Part shown: positions 22,432-31,785 of the stretch, piece after piece
Layout: each line of letters begins with the position of its first letter
Numbering within the stretch: position 1 is the stretch's first letter
DNA from: an uncultured Oscillospiraceae bacterium
Lineage (GTDB): Bacteria > Bacillota > Clostridia > Oscillospirales > Oscillospiraceae
Length of the DNA: 53,375 bases
Direction: 5' to 3'
Assembly: GCA_944386985.1 (NCBI GenBank)
Contig: CALXDD010000017.1
Span: 1-53,375 of the forward strand
Notes under the pieces: model-generated
What the model saw: the letters and a program-made list of their open reading frames with translations, nothing else
What the model was told of the DNA's origin: nothing
Databases searched by the model: none
Position numbers and translations under genes: made by a program

Positions 22432-23049
22432 CCACTGGGAAAGTTCCCGATGCACCCGCTCCAGATCTCCGCAGGAGAGCAGCGGGATCAGCCCTTCGAT
22501 CTCCTCCGGCGGCCGGTCCCACCACCGCAGCTGCTCCAGCAGTGCCTGGGTTTTATGGTCAAAGCGCCGCCGGACCAGCCGCGCCGGGTTGCCCGCCACG
22601 ATGGTATACGGCGCCACGTCCCCGGCCACCACGCTTTCCGCCCCGATGATGGCTCCGTCGCCGATGGAAACGCCGGGGAGGATGGTCACATTCTGTCCGA
22701 TCCACACGTCGTTGCCTACTACTGTGTTTCCCTTCATAGGCAGATCCCTCATGTCCGGCGGCTCCTGCTCCCAGCCCAGGATATAGAACGGGTAGGTGGA
22801 CAGGGCGTTCATCTGATGGTTGGCGCCATTCATGATAAACTCCACACCGGCGGCAATCTGGCAGAATTTTCCGATAATCAGCTTGTCCCCATAGAAGGGG
22901 TAGTGGTGGGTCACATGGGATTCAAAGTCCCGGCCGCTGAAGTAGGTATACTCCCCCACTTCAATGTTGGATCGGGTGATGGTGGGCCGGACCAGGGTCA
23001 TATCCGGAACATCGGGCCGTGGAAATACCACATTGGGATCAGGTATCAT
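22417..23049 (-). CDS. Vat-like xenobiotic O-acetyltransferase (left-handed beta helix)
   Basis: The 210-residue protein has hexapeptide repeats and the xenobiotic-acetyltransferase layout. Landmarks shared with streptogramin A acetyltransferases (Vat) and CatB-type chloramphenicol enzymes are VGEYTYFSG, KLIIGKFCQIAAGVEFIMNGANHQM (catalytic His in NHQM, about residue 79), TYPF, DLPMKGNTVVGNDVWIGQNV and the C-terminal APYTIVAGNPARLVRRRF. Whether it inactivates an antibiotic cannot be judged from sequence alone; many chromosomal homologues are untested. Its start overlaps the upstream nucleotidyltransferase stop as ATGA. Confidence 0.87.
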   Translation of the reverse strand: MIPDPNVVFPRPDVPDMTLVRPTITRSNIEVGEYTYFSGRDFESHVTHHYPFYGDKLIIGKFCQIAAGVEFIMNGANHQMNALSTYPFYILGWEQEPPDMRDLPMKGNTVVGNDVWIGQNVTILPGVSIGDGAIIGAESVVAGDVAPYTIVAGNPARLVRRRFDHKTQALLEQLRWWDRPPEEIEGLIPLLSCGDLERVHRELSQWLQES

Positions 23050-23720
23050 TCTGTCTTCTCTCCTTTCTCATAAGAGACGATCAGTCCCTCCGCCCAGGCA
23101 AGGAGCGGACCGCCCCAGGCGTCCAGGTTCTCCGCCGCCCCGGCCCGGAGGGCCAGATACCGCTCCAGGATCTCCCAGTCCTCACCGGAGAGGGCGTTGC
23201 GAAGGGTCGTGAGGTCGGGACAGTCCTCTCCGCCGTCGGCGAAGACCTTGGCTCGAAGGATGAAGCGGGCGGACTTGTAGAGGGCCGCCAGCATGGCTCC
23301 GCTGCGGTCGTAGAGGAGGTTGTGGCAGCAGGCGTGATAGAGAGCGCAAGCCCCGGCGTGAACCGCCTTTTGGGCCTCCTCTCGACCGGTGAGAGGCGTC
23401 AGCGCCAGCAGGTCTCCCTTGAGGGGCACCGTGTCCCGGACGAAACCGAAGAGTTCTCCCTTATCCCAGGACCGCAGCACCGCCGCCGAGGACACAAAGC
23501 CGCAGAGCTTCTCCCGGTATGGGAGGGTTTCCGCGGCGGCACGGAACACCGCCAAGTCCTCCGCCGTGAGGCGGTCCAAAATCACCACTGTGTCGATGTC
23601 GCTGTCCTCCTGGGCCTCACCCCGGGCCCGGCTCCCCTGGAGACCCAGGAACAGCAGCCGCTCCCCAAAGGTCTCTTCCATGGCGGCGGTGAACCGGGGC
23701 AGCCACAGGGTCAAATCCAT
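23046..23720 (-). CDS. Nucleotidyltransferase domain protein
   Basis: The 224-residue protein has the pol-beta nucleotidyltransferase motif LGLQGSRARGEAQEDSDIDT (GS...DxD, about residues 24-43), followed by a helical substrate-binding part (ACALYHACCHNLLYDRSG, YKSARFILRAKVF). This is the layout of MNT/HEPN-like and aminoglycoside-nucleotidyltransferase-type proteins; the substrate is unknown. A longer frame extends upstream, but ATG 23720 follows GGAGGGGATTT. It is co-translated with the Vat-like gene through a 4-base overlap. Confidence 0.83.
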   Translation of the reverse strand: MDLTLWLPRFTAAMEETFGERLLFLGLQGSRARGEAQEDSDIDTVVILDRLTAEDLAVFRAAAETLPYREKLCGFVSSAAVLRSWDKGELFGFVRDTVPLKGDLLALTPLTGREEAQKAVHAGACALYHACCHNLLYDRSGAMLAALYKSARFILRAKVFADGGEDCPDLTTLRNALSGEDWEILERYLALRAGAAENLDAWGGPLLAWAEGLIVSYEKGEKTE

Positions 23721-23751
23721 ATAAATCCCCTCCATTTCCCCAAAAAAGCGC

Positions 23752-23785
23752 AAAAAAACACCGTGCCGCAGACTACGGCACGGTG
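23752..23785 (-). terminator. Terminator of rpmE
   Basis: CACCGTGCCG and CGGCACGGTG form a 10-bp stem followed by seven T on the minus strand, 17 bases after the rpmE stop. Confidence 0.9.
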
Positions 23786-23802
23786 CGTTTTTTGTAATGC
23801 AA

Positions 23803-24006
23803 TTACTTGTCCAGACCGAACTTCTTGTTGAACTTGGCCACGCGCCCACCGGTATCAACCAGCTTCTGCTTGCCAGTGAAGAAGGGGTGACACTTCGAGC
23901 AGACTTCCACGCGAATGTCCTTCTTCGTGGAACCTGTCTCAATTACATTACCGCAGGCGCATTTAATAGTAGTCTGCTGATAATTGGGATGGATACCTTC
24001 CTTCAT
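23803..24006 (-). CDS. rpmE: 50S ribosomal protein L31 (zinc-binding form)
   Basis: The 67-residue protein is a C+ type L31 with ligands CACG (16, 18), and CSKCHPF (36, 39): the zinc-binding four-cysteine set. The ending [15 protein letters not shown] is typical. GAGGTG precedes the ATG. L31 bridges the ribosomal subunits. It is monocistronic with its own promoter and terminator. Confidence 0.97.
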   Translation of the reverse strand: MKEGIHPNYQQTTIKCACGNVIETGSTKKDIRVEVCSKCHPFFTGKQKLVDTGGRVAKFNKKFGLDK

Positions 24007-24064
24007 TGCTCTTGTTCACCTCTTTCCTCGCAAAATAAGAGGGCTCTCTAAAAAGCCATGGATG

Positions 24065-24093
24065 ATTGTACCACGGTCTTTCCAAAAATGCAA
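24065..24093 (-). promoter_or_regulatory. Promoter of rpmE
   Basis: TTGCAT and TACAAT on the minus strand are 17 bases apart. The leader is about 55 bases. Confidence 0.65.
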
Positions 24094-24113
24094 GTCCTTT
24101 TTTCTTTTTTCCG

Positions 24114-27100
24114 TCACAATTCCACTGTTGTGCCAGTATGGAAGTAGTAGAGCACCTGGCGTGCCACCGGACGGCCAAAGATCCGGGTGAGGGCGGCGCT
24201 GTAGGCCGCCACCTGGGAGCGGTAGTGCTCCGTCCGCAGCTTCTGCTCCTTCCCGCTGACCCGGTCGGTCTTGAAGTCCACCACTACCAAGCCCTCCGGC
24301 GTGTCGAAGAAACAGTCCACCACACCCTGGAGCAGCACCTCCTCCCCTGCCGCCCCGGGGCCTAAGCAGTCCTCCCCGGGCATAAGAAGGGAAAAGGTAT
24401 ACTCCCGCCAAACCCGACGGGCACTGCGGATCTCCCGGGCCAGAGCAGAACGGAGGAAGACATCGATCTCCTTGGAGTCGATGGCCGCCCCCTGCTCCGC
24501 CGTCAGCCGCTTGTCCGCCACCAGAGCGGCAATAGCTTTCCCGGCGTCGGGACAGGCAAAGTCGATGTACTGCATCACCGCATGGACAGCGGTGCCTCGC
24601 TGGGAGGGGGTGAGGCGCTTCTCCTCCTTTTGAAGGAACAAAGGTGCGGAAAACTCCTCCGCCGGCTGATAAACGTGGCCGGCGCCCTCGGCGATCTGGG
24701 CGTCCTTGTCCCGGCCTTTCAACTGGGTGGCGGTGACCTTGGTGGGCAGGACGGTAGCCTGAGGATAGGGATAGACAAAGTCTAAGAGAGCTGGGTCGAA
24801 ATCCGGCTCTTGGCGTGAAGTCACCGGGACATCCTCTCTGCCCGCTCCGGCGGGACGGGTGTAGGAGGCCCCATCGTGGGCCGCCACCGTCCAGGTGACG
24901 CCGCCGGTAACCAGCCGGGGCACATCCATCTCCCCCAGGTCCCGCAGCACCGCCGCCTCTGGGCGGCACAGCAGGGGAAGCAGCACCCAATCAGCAAGGC
25001 AGCTGGCTGCTTCCACTGCGTTGGGCTCCGCCGGGCAGCCCGCCAGGGGCAGAAGCTTTTTCATCTTGCTGCCCATCCGCTTGCCGGAGGCCACCATGAT
25101 GAGTTTCTCCTTGGGGCGGGTCATGGCCACATACAAAACCCGCATCTCCTCTGACCGCCCCTCCCGGCTCAGCTGCCGCTCCACGGCGGTGCGGGCCAGG
25201 GTGGGATAGGTGAGACGGCGGTCAAGGTCGATCCGGCGGGGACCAAGTCCTAATCGGGGGTGGACCAGCACCTGGGGATTGAGGTCCGTCCGGTTGAACT
25301 CCTTGCTGAGGTCCGCCAGGATCACGATGGGAAATTCCAGACCTTTGGACTTGTGGATGGTCATGATCTGGACCCCCTCCCCCGCCGCAGCGCCGCTGCC
25401 GGTGGGAGCGCTGCCGCTCTCCAGCAGCTGGCGGAGGTGGGAGACGAAGGCGAAAAGTCCCCGGTAGCCTCCGCTTTCAAAGGACCGTGCCCACTCCCCC
25501 AGTGTCACCAGATTCTCCCTGCGGGCAGCGCCGTTGTCCATGGCTCCAAAGACTCCCGGCAGGTTCAGCTCATTGTAGATGTGCCAAAGAAGCCGCTGAA
25601 CGCTCATGTCCTTGGCGGCAGACCGGAGACCCGCCAGAGCGTCTTCCACAGCGGCGGCGTCTTCCTCCCCCCGCTCCGCCGCCCGCTCCAGGGCGGTGCA
25701 GTAGTCCCCGGTGGGGCAGTTTCCCCGGATTTCCGCCAGCCGGTCCGGGGTAAAACCGAACACCGGGGACCTGAGGACGGAGATGAGAGGCACATCCTGG
25801 TGGGGATTGTCCACCACCGCTAAGAGGTTGATGGCCACCGCCACCTCCATGGCGGCGAAGAAGTCCTCGTTCTCCTGAACGGCACAGGGGATGCCCCGCT
25901 CCCGAAGAGCGGCAATGTACTGGTAGAGGTGCTGGCTGGGACTGCGCATGAGGACGGCAAAGTCGCCGCTGCGGCAGGGCCGCATGGCGCCTCCCTCGTC
26001 CAGCACCTGAAAGCCGCTTCGGAGCATACCGGCAATTTTCTCCGCCACAAACCGCGCCTCCGCCCAGTGGGTGTCACCCCCCTCGTCCCCAGCAGGGACT
26101 TGAAGGAGATGAAACTCCGGCTGCCGGTCCCCCGCTTCCGGGTAGTACTCCGCTCCGAAGTAGAGCGCCTCGTCGGGGCCATAGTCCATCTCCCCCATCT
26201 CCTGGGAGAGAATGTTGGAGAAGACGAAGTTGGCGGCGTCCAACACCTCCCCACGGGAGCGGAAGTTTTTGGAGAGGAGGATCTTCCGGTCCTCTCCTTT
26301 TTCCGCCTCCTCCTTGGGACAAAAGCGGCGGTACTTCTCCAAAAAGATGGTGGGGTCCGCCAGGCGGAAGCGGTAGATGCTCTGTTTCACATCTCCCACA
26401 CAGAAGAGGTTATTGCGCCCGGCGGCCAAGGCCTCAAAGATACAGTTTTGCACCTCGTTGGTGTCCTGGTACTCGTCCACCATGATCTCGGCATACCTGG
26501 CCCCTACCTGGCGGCAGAGGTCCGTGGGGGTTCCGTCCTCCCCCAGCAGCAGCTGGATGGCATAGTGCTCCTGGTCGGAGAAGTCCGCTGCATTCCGCCG
26601 CCGCTTCTCCAATTGGTAGGCGTGCTCATAATCTTCCGTCAGCTTCAAAAGGGCGCACATGGCCGGGGCCACTGCCCGGAGATCCTCCATGGCCTCCCCG
26701 TCGGAGACGGCAAACACCTCTGCCGCGTGCTTCACTTCCTCCTTGCATGCCTTCCATACCGCCGCCATACGGTTTTTGAGAAGCTCGTCGGTGACGTTCC
26801 GTGTGGGCTTCAGCCGCTCCGCCGCCGGAACAGCGGCAGACACCTGGTCCCAAGGGATGTTCCCGGCGTTGGCCAGCTTGCCAAGGCCCTCGGCATAGTG
26901 GAGAAAGCCGGGGCAGTAGGCCTTCTCCAGCACCGCCTCTCCCGCCATCTCCGTGACGCACTGACGCAGCTGCCGCTGCCAGTGATCCGCTTTCCGCCCC
27001 AGTGCCTCCTTCAACACAGCGGCGTAGGGGGTGTCGTCAATGGAATCCGGGAGATTCTGCCACATGGCCTCCATCTCCCGGAGCCACTTGTCCGGGTAGG

Positions 27101-27674
27101 CATGGCTCTGAAGCTTCTCGCTCATACGGAGCACCAACTCCTCCAGAGCCCGGTCGTCCCGGCCAAAGCCGTAGGCGTCCGCCAGCTGACTACTGCCGTC
27201 TCCCTCCTCCATGGTCCCATAAAATTGCTCTAAGGTCCGGGCCAGTACCCGCTGGCGGAGGAGATCCGCCTCCCCCTCCTCCAGTACCCGGAAGTCCGCC
27301 GTCAGAGCGGGGCCGTCCCCAGTCTGGAGCAGATGGATGTTCTCTCGAAGGAGAGCAGAGCAGAAGCTGTCCACCGTTTTGATATCCGCCCGGTAAATGC
27401 GGTAGAGCTGCTGCTGGAGGTGGTAGTCCCCGGGACGCTGGGCCAGCTGCTTGCCCAGGTCCCCGGCGATACGGCTGCGCAGTTCTGCCGCCGCTGCCCG
27501 GGTGTAGGTAATAATGAGGAACTCGTCAATGTTGCGCCCCTCCTCCAGCACATAGCGGAACAGCCGCTCCACCAGCACCTTGGTTTTGCCGCTGCCGGCG
27601 GCGGCGGACACCAAGAGATTCCCGCCTCTGTCCTCCACCGCCCCCTGCTGCTGGGCCGTCAGATTCACTGCCAT
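24114..27674 (-). CDS. addA: ATP-dependent helicase/nuclease subunit A
   Basis: The 1186-residue protein is the UvrD-like 3'-5' helicase and nuclease subunit of AddAB, which resects double-strand breaks and loads RecA. Walker A is AAGSGKT (K30), helicase motif II is MVDEYQDTNEVQ, motif III VGDVKQSIYRFR, motif VI VAMTRPKEKL. The C-terminal RecB-type nuclease has GVVDCFF and VVVDFKTDR. ATG 27674 is chosen (GGAGAAGACGAC upstream); a longer frame starts at 27719. It overlaps the addB stop by 10 bases. Confidence 0.97.
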   Translation of the reverse strand: MAVNLTAQQQGAVEDRGGNLLVSAAAGSGKTKVLVERLFRYVLEEGRNIDEFLIITYTRAAAAELRSRIAGDLGKQLAQRPGDYHLQQQLYRIYRADIKTVDSFCSALLRENIHLLQTGDGPALTADFRVLEEGEADLLRQRVLARTLEQFYGTMEEGDGSSQLADAYGFGRDDRALEELVLRMSEKLQSHAYPDKWLREMEAMWQNLPDSIDDTPYAAVLKEALGRKADHWQRQLRQCVTEMAGEAVLEKAYCPGFLHYAEGLGKLANAGNIPWDQVSAAVPAAERLKPTRNVTDELLKNRMAAVWKACKEEVKHAAEVFAVSDGEAMEDLRAVAPAMCALLKLTEDYEHAYQLEKRRRNAADFSDQEHYAIQLLLGEDGTPTDLCRQVGARYAEIMVDEYQDTNEVQNCIFEALAAGRNNLFCVGDVKQSIYRFRLADPTIFLEKYRRFCPKEEAEKGEDRKILLSKNFRSRGEVLDAANFVFSNILSQEMGEMDYGPDEALYFGAEYYPEAGDRQPEFHLLQVPAGDEGGDTHWAEARFVAEKIAGMLRSGFQVLDEGGAMRPCRSGDFAVLMRSPSQHLYQYIAALRERGIPCAVQENEDFFAAMEVAVAINLLAVVDNPHQDVPLISVLRSPVFGFTPDRLAEIRGNCPTGDYCTALERAAERGEEDAAAVEDALAGLRSAAKDMSVQRLLWHIYNELNLPGVFGAMDNGAARRENLVTLGEWARSFESGGYRGLFAFVSHLRQLLESGSAPTGSGAAAGEGVQIMTIHKSKGLEFPIVILADLSKEFNRTDLNPQVLVHPRLGLGPRRIDLDRRLTYPTLARTAVERQLSREGRSEEMRVLYVAMTRPKEKLIMVASGKRMGSKMKKLLPLAGCPAEPNAVEAASCLADWVLLPLLCRPEAAVLRDLGEMDVPRLVTGGVTWTVAAHDGASYTRPAGAGREDVPVTSRQEPDFDPALLDFVYPYPQATVLPTKVTATQLKGRDKDAQIAEGAGHVYQPAEEFSAPLFLQKEEKRLTPSQRGTAVHAVMQYIDFACPDAGKAIAALVADKRLTAEQGAAIDSKEIDVFLRSALAREIRSARRVWREYTFSLLMPGEDCLGPGAAGEEVLLQGVVDCFFDTPEGLVVVDFKTDRVSGKEQKLRTEHYRSQVAAYSAALTRIFGRPVARQVLYYFHTGTTVEL

Positions 27675-30600
27675 GTCGTCTTCTCCTCTCCCTGGGTCTT
27701 CTCCTCCACTGCCTGCCAAAACTCCTCCGGAGTAACGGAGCAGATGGGCTGGGCGTGGTCCCCACGCTGGCCGTCGGCAAAGTGGCAGGCAGCTGCAAAT
27801 TCACAGTAGGTGCAGGCGCTGTCCTGCTCATTTCGGGTGTAGGGGTCGGCGTCGATGTTGCCCTCCCCGATCTCCCGGGCAATCTCCTCCAGCACCCGGT
27901 CCACATACCGGCTGAGGCTGCCAAGCTGGGCCGCCGTGGCCACCCCCTTGGTGATGTCCCCGTCCTTGTTCACTGCCAGGGGCAGGAACCTGGGAGATTC
28001 CGTGGCGCCGTGCTCCATAGCCTCCAGCACCTCCCGGTCCCCCAAGAGGAGACCGCTTCGCCGCAGAGTTTTCTCCATAGCGGACTTCAGTTCCGCATCG
28101 CTCATGCCCCGTTTCCCGCTCAAAAGCTCGTCCCGAGCGGGAAGATACAGCACTCCCGCCCCCACCACATCGTGGCCGAAGAGAGGCCGTCCCTCCTTTT
28201 CTAAGGTAAAGAGGTACAGGAGCATTTGAAGCCCCAGGCCATGGACGATATCGGCCAGATCGAAACTCTTCTTCCCCGTCTTGTAGTCCACCACCCGGAG
28301 GTACAGCTTGTCGCCCCGGAGCCAGCCGTCCACCCGGTCCACATAGCCGGTGACCTGGAGGCGGGTGTCCCCACGGGTAACGGAAATGGCGGGCATCTCC
28401 GCCCCCTCACCGCCAAACTGCAGCTCAAAACGCATGGGCACAAAGTCGGAGGACCGCAGCTCCTCCCCCACATTGTCTACCACCATCCGCACCGACTGGC
28501 GGAGGCGGCGGAGGAGGTACCGGAGCCGGGCGCTCCGCTCCTGGAGATCTCCCACAGCTTCCTGGAGATATTCGTCCATATACCGGTCCGTAAAAGCCCG
28601 GAGCTCCTCCGGCTTCGTTTCCGCGAAGCCTCCGGCGGCGGTGACGTCGGCAGTGACCTTCTCCAGCACATAGTGGAGAAGATTGCCCACCTGGATGGCA
28701 TCGAAGGCGGCGCTCTGCCGCCGCTTGGCCCGAAGGCCGTACTGCATGAAGTAAGCAAAGTGGCAGCTTTTGATCTTGTCGATGCGGCTGGCGGACATCC
28801 GCACCTCGTCGCCGTAGAGGGTCCGCACCGCTGCGGGACTCAGGCGGCCCCGGGTCATGCCCGCCCCCCGCTCCATGCCCTGAAGGGCCGCCTGCCAGAC
28901 CTCCCGGGCCTCAAAATACCGCCACAGCTTCCCACCCCGGAAATCTCCCGCCGCCTCCAAAGCCGGGATCGGTGCTGTGAGGCGAAATTCCTTGTCAGCT
29001 CCTTCCCTGGTATAACGCACCCGGGGAAAGAGGGACTGGATGCGCGGAAAGAGAAAGGAGGGCCTCTGCTCCGCTCCAGCGGCTCCAGCGGCAGGATAGG
29101 ACACCCAAAGGCCCTCTGTGGGCTTGGAGAGGGCAGCGTAGAGATGGGTCAGTTCCATACCCAGCTTCTCCATGCCGTGAGGGGCCAGGCGCAGTCCCCC
29201 TTGGAGCAGCAGCTCCCGCTCGTCCTCGGTGAGGATAGAGTTGCCCCGGTCCACCGCCGGCATGGCGTCGTCAGTGGCTCCCAGGATGTACAGCCACCTG
29301 ACGCTGTGGCGGTCGTTGAGGGTCAGCTCCGAGAATGCCACCTGGTCCAGAGCCGCCGGAATGGTGCCCACGCTGTACTGGCTCACCATCAGCTTCATAA
29401 GATGGAGAAATTCGTCGTTTCCAAGGGGGGCGTCCCCTAAGATTTCCACGAATTGGTCCATGATGTGGCAGAGGATCTCCCACAATTGCCGGTACTCCTC
29501 CGCCAACTGCAGCTCTCCTGCCTCTGTCATCCGGTCCGACCGCTCCTTCAGCCGCAGAGGCAGGTGGATGTCCTCCAAAAACTGATACAGGGCCTCCATC
29601 TTCCCCCGGGCTGCCGCGGCGGACTGGAGTCCGGTCTTCAACGCCGCCAGCTGGGGGCGCACCAGCTCCCGGCAGCGGTTCACCTCCTGGAGCTGCCACT
29701 GCCGCTCCGGCGTCAGTTCCGCCCCATAGCCCTCCGGGTTTCCCTTCCACGGCTCCTCCCGAATCCAGGCGTTGCCCCGGATGTCCCACTTGAGGACGTA
29801 GTTTTCCAAAAGGTCGCACTCCCGGTCACTGACACCCGCGAGACCGGTCTTGAGAAAGCGGAACATCTCCTCATACTCAAAGCCCCCGGTCACTGCCTCC
29901 AGCGCCGAGAGGACCAGGGCCACCATAGGCTTATCGGAGAGGTCGCTTCTCCGGCTCAAGTATACCGGCACGCCGTAGCGCTCAAATACGTTCTCCACGG
30001 CCCCCTCGTAGTCCGCCATGTTTCGCACCACTACGCCGAAATCCCGGAACCGGCAGCCCTCCCGGGCCACCTTGGCGCGGATGGCGGCGGCTGCCGCCTC
30101 CACCTCGGTGTAAAGGTTTTCCCCTTGATATAAATGAATTTCAGGGCATTCTCCGGAAAATACGGTTCCTTCTCCGAAGAACTGCTCCTCTAAATGCCGG
30201 AGGGCGTCCGGGGTCCCCTCCCGCTCCGGGGGAGCTATGGGAACTACGGGGCTGCCGCACCCGGCGGCCAGCTCCCGAAGGGCGTCGTAGGCCCGGTTCC
30301 CCGCCTGGAAAATCTCCTGGCGGCTGCCCGCCTCCCCCAAAAGAGCCACCGTCACTGAATTGGCACGGCGGAGGAGGATGTCGAGGACCGCCATCTCTTG
30401 GGCGGTAAAGTGGGCGAAGCCGTCTAAGTAGACGTCCTTGCCGTCAATATAGCGGGACTGGGCCAGCTTGGCGATGAGCTTGTCCATGTCGTCGGAGAGG
30501 TTCACCCCATCCCGACACAGACGGGCCCGGTAGGCCCCGTAGAGGAGGGCGATATCCCGGAGCTTCAGCCTGGTGTTCCCCTCCGCCCGTTCCGCCTGCT

Positions 30601-31030
30601 CCTCCAGCTGCTCCATGGTCACCTGGTAGCGCTGCAGCTCGTCCATAAGGTCGAGAAAAGCCTGGAGAAAAGCTGCCTTCTGGGAGGGACGGCGGTACAC
30701 TGTCAGGTGGCTGGACACATCCAGCAGCGCCCGCTCCATCATCAGAAGCTTCCCGCCGCCGTCCAGAGACACAGTCTCCAGTCCACCGGTCTCTGCCAGC
30801 ACCCGGCGGGTCAGCCGGGAGAAGGTGAGCACCTGGGCATACCGGGAGGCCTCATCCCCCAAAAAGCGGCAGAGGTCCACCTCCGCCGCATAGGAGGCCT
30901 GGTCCGGCACCAGGAGAATCTGCTCCCGCCGGGGACCGTTTTCTTTCATCAGGCTGAGAACCATCCGGGATTTTCCTGTATTGGCCCGGCCTCGGATCAG
31001 CTGCAGCATGGCCGCCACCACCCTTTCCAT
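27665..31030 (-). CDS. addB: ATP-dependent helicase/nuclease subunit B
   Basis: The protein of about 1121 residues is AddB. It has an N-terminal Walker-A-like GRANTGKS, an otherwise inactivated helicase region that in relatives scans for Chi, a nuclease domain with GYVDRVDGW and VVDYKTGKKSF, and an iron-sulfur cluster formed by one cysteine at KIKSCHFAYFMQ and three in ACTYCEFAAACHF near the C-terminus. The start may be 31030 (GGGGAG 10 bases upstream) or the in-frame ATG at 31009, which gives the common MLQLIRGRANTGKS start. It is directly followed by addA, the standard order. Confidence 0.96.
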   Translation of the reverse strand: MERVVAAMLQLIRGRANTGKSRMVLSLMKENGPRREQILLVPDQASYAAEVDLCRFLGDEASRYAQVLTFSRLTRRVLAETGGLETVSLDGGGKLLMMERALLDVSSHLTVYRRPSQKAAFLQAFLDLMDELQRYQVTMEQLEEQAERAEGNTRLKLRDIALLYGAYRARLCRDGVNLSDDMDKLIAKLAQSRYIDGKDVYLDGFAHFTAQEMAVLDILLRRANSVTVALLGEAGSRQEIFQAGNRAYDALRELAAGCGSPVVPIAPPEREGTPDALRHLEEQFFGEGTVFSGECPEIHLYQGENLYTEVEAAAAAIRAKVAREGCRFRDFGVVVRNMADYEGAVENVFERYGVPVYLSRRSDLSDKPMVALVLSALEAVTGGFEYEEMFRFLKTGLAGVSDRECDLLENYVLKWDIRGNAWIREEPWKGNPEGYGAELTPERQWQLQEVNRCRELVRPQLAALKTGLQSAAAARGKMEALYQFLEDIHLPLRLKERSDRMTEAGELQLAEEYRQLWEILCHIMDQFVEILGDAPLGNDEFLHLMKLMVSQYSVGTIPAALDQVAFSELTLNDRHSVRWLYILGATDDAMPAVDRGNSILTEDERELLLQGGLRLAPHGMEKLGMELTHLYAALSKPTEGLWVSYPAAGAAGAEQRPSFLFPRIQSLFPRVRYTREGADKEFRLTAPIPALEAAGDFRGGKLWRYFEAREVWQAALQGMERGAGMTRGRLSPAAVRTLYGDEVRMSASRIDKIKSCHFAYFMQYGLRAKRRQSAAFDAIQVGNLLHYVLEKVTADVTAAGGFAETKPEELRAFTDRYMDEYLQEAVGDLQERSARLRYLLRRLRQSVRMVVDNVGEELRSSDFVPMRFELQFGGEGAEMPAISVTRGDTRLQVTGYVDRVDGWLRGDKLYLRVVDYKTGKKSFDLADIVHGLGLQMLLYLFTLEKEGRPLFGHDVVGAGVLYLPARDELLSGKRGMSDAELKSAMEKTLRRSGLLLGDREVLEAMEHGATESPRFLPLAVNKDGDITKGVATAAQLGSLSRYVDRVLEEIAREIGEGNIDADPYTRNEQDSACTYCEFAAACHFADGQRGDHAQPICSVTPEEFWQAVEEKTQGEEKTTWQ

Positions 31031-31114
31031 TGCAATTCGTCTCCCCAGTATCATACCACATGGTTGGGGCCTTGCCAATAAAAAAGCGCCCCCGCAAAAC
31101 GCAGGGACGCTCTT

Positions 31115-31729
31115 TCAGGAGAGGGCAGCCAGGATGCTCTCCACCCACTCGATGGATTTGAAGCGGACCGTGTAGCCCCGGCTCTCGCCGGAGATGAGGG
31201 ACACCTCCTCCTCGGTGAGGCCAGCCTCCTCCGCCGCGCCGGTAAAATCCTCCTGGGAGGCGGACTGGCAGAGAGGCGGATACACCACGCACCACCAGTT
31301 GTGGCCCTCTCCCGCCCCGATCACCAGCCGCAGGGATATGTACTCCCCTGCCGGAAGGGTAAACGTATCATAGACCCGGGTGGGATAGGTCTCCCAGGTA
31401 AGCGTGGCCTCCACCGGGTAGGAGTACCCCGACTCCCGGACTGCGGCCTCGGCCAGGTTTTCCAGCTCCGGCAGAGCCTCCGTCAGGTCCTCTTTGGCCT
31501 CCTCTAAGTCCTCCGCTCCCCGGAGGATCTCCTCCGCCCGGCTGAGGATGCTGTCCCGCACCTGAAGCTTCAGCGCCTGGTCCTCCTCGCTGTCGCTGTT
31601 GGCCAGCACATGAAGACGGATCAGCTTGTCCGCCAGCTGTCGTTGGCTCTGGTGGGCCTCGGAGGCCCACACCCCGGTACAGATCAGGGCACACAGCAGA
31701 GAGAGGAGCAGAATCGATCGCATTTTCAT
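31115..31729 (-). CDS. spoIIR: Stage II sporulation protein R
   Basis: The 204-residue protein has a signal sequence (MKMRSILLLSLLCALICTG), the family motif LADKLIRLHVLANSDSEEDQALKLQVRDSIL, a middle helical part, and the conserved GEGHNWWCVVYPPLC. SpoIIR is made in the forespore under sigma F and secreted across to trigger SpoIIGA cleavage of pro-sigma E. The start abuts the U tract of the terminator after ispE, with no clear ribosome site, so expression must use a promoter inside or just around that hairpin, or readthrough. Confidence 0.95.
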   Translation of the reverse strand: MKMRSILLLSLLCALICTGVWASEAHQSQRQLADKLIRLHVLANSDSEEDQALKLQVRDSILSRAEEILRGAEDLEEAKEDLTEALPELENLAEAAVRESGYSYPVEATLTWETYPTRVYDTFTLPAGEYISLRLVIGAGEGHNWWCVVYPPLCQSASQEDFTGAAEEAGLTEEEVSLISGESRGYTVRFKSIEWVESILAALS

Positions 31730-31730
31730 A

Positions 31731-31774
31731 GAAAAAACCGTCCAATCTTTGAAAGTACTCAAAGGTTAGACGGT
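31731..31774 (-). terminator. Terminator of ispE directly before spoIIR
   Basis: ACCGTCTAACCTTTGA and TCAAAGATTGGACGGT pair over 16 bp with two weak pairs and a six-base loop, followed by TTTTTT on the minus strand. The T run ends 1-2 bases before the spoIIR ATG. Confidence 0.8.
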
Positions 31775-31785
31775 TTCTCCAAAAT

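Noticed and set aside
23720-23942. N-terminal extension of the nucleotidyltransferase to 23942
   Set aside because: It would read antisense through rpmE and its terminator; the internal ATG has a good ribosome site.
25929-27233. 434-residue plus-strand frame within addA
   Set aside because: It is antisense to conserved helicase motifs of addA and is His/Val/Gly-rich without a domain.
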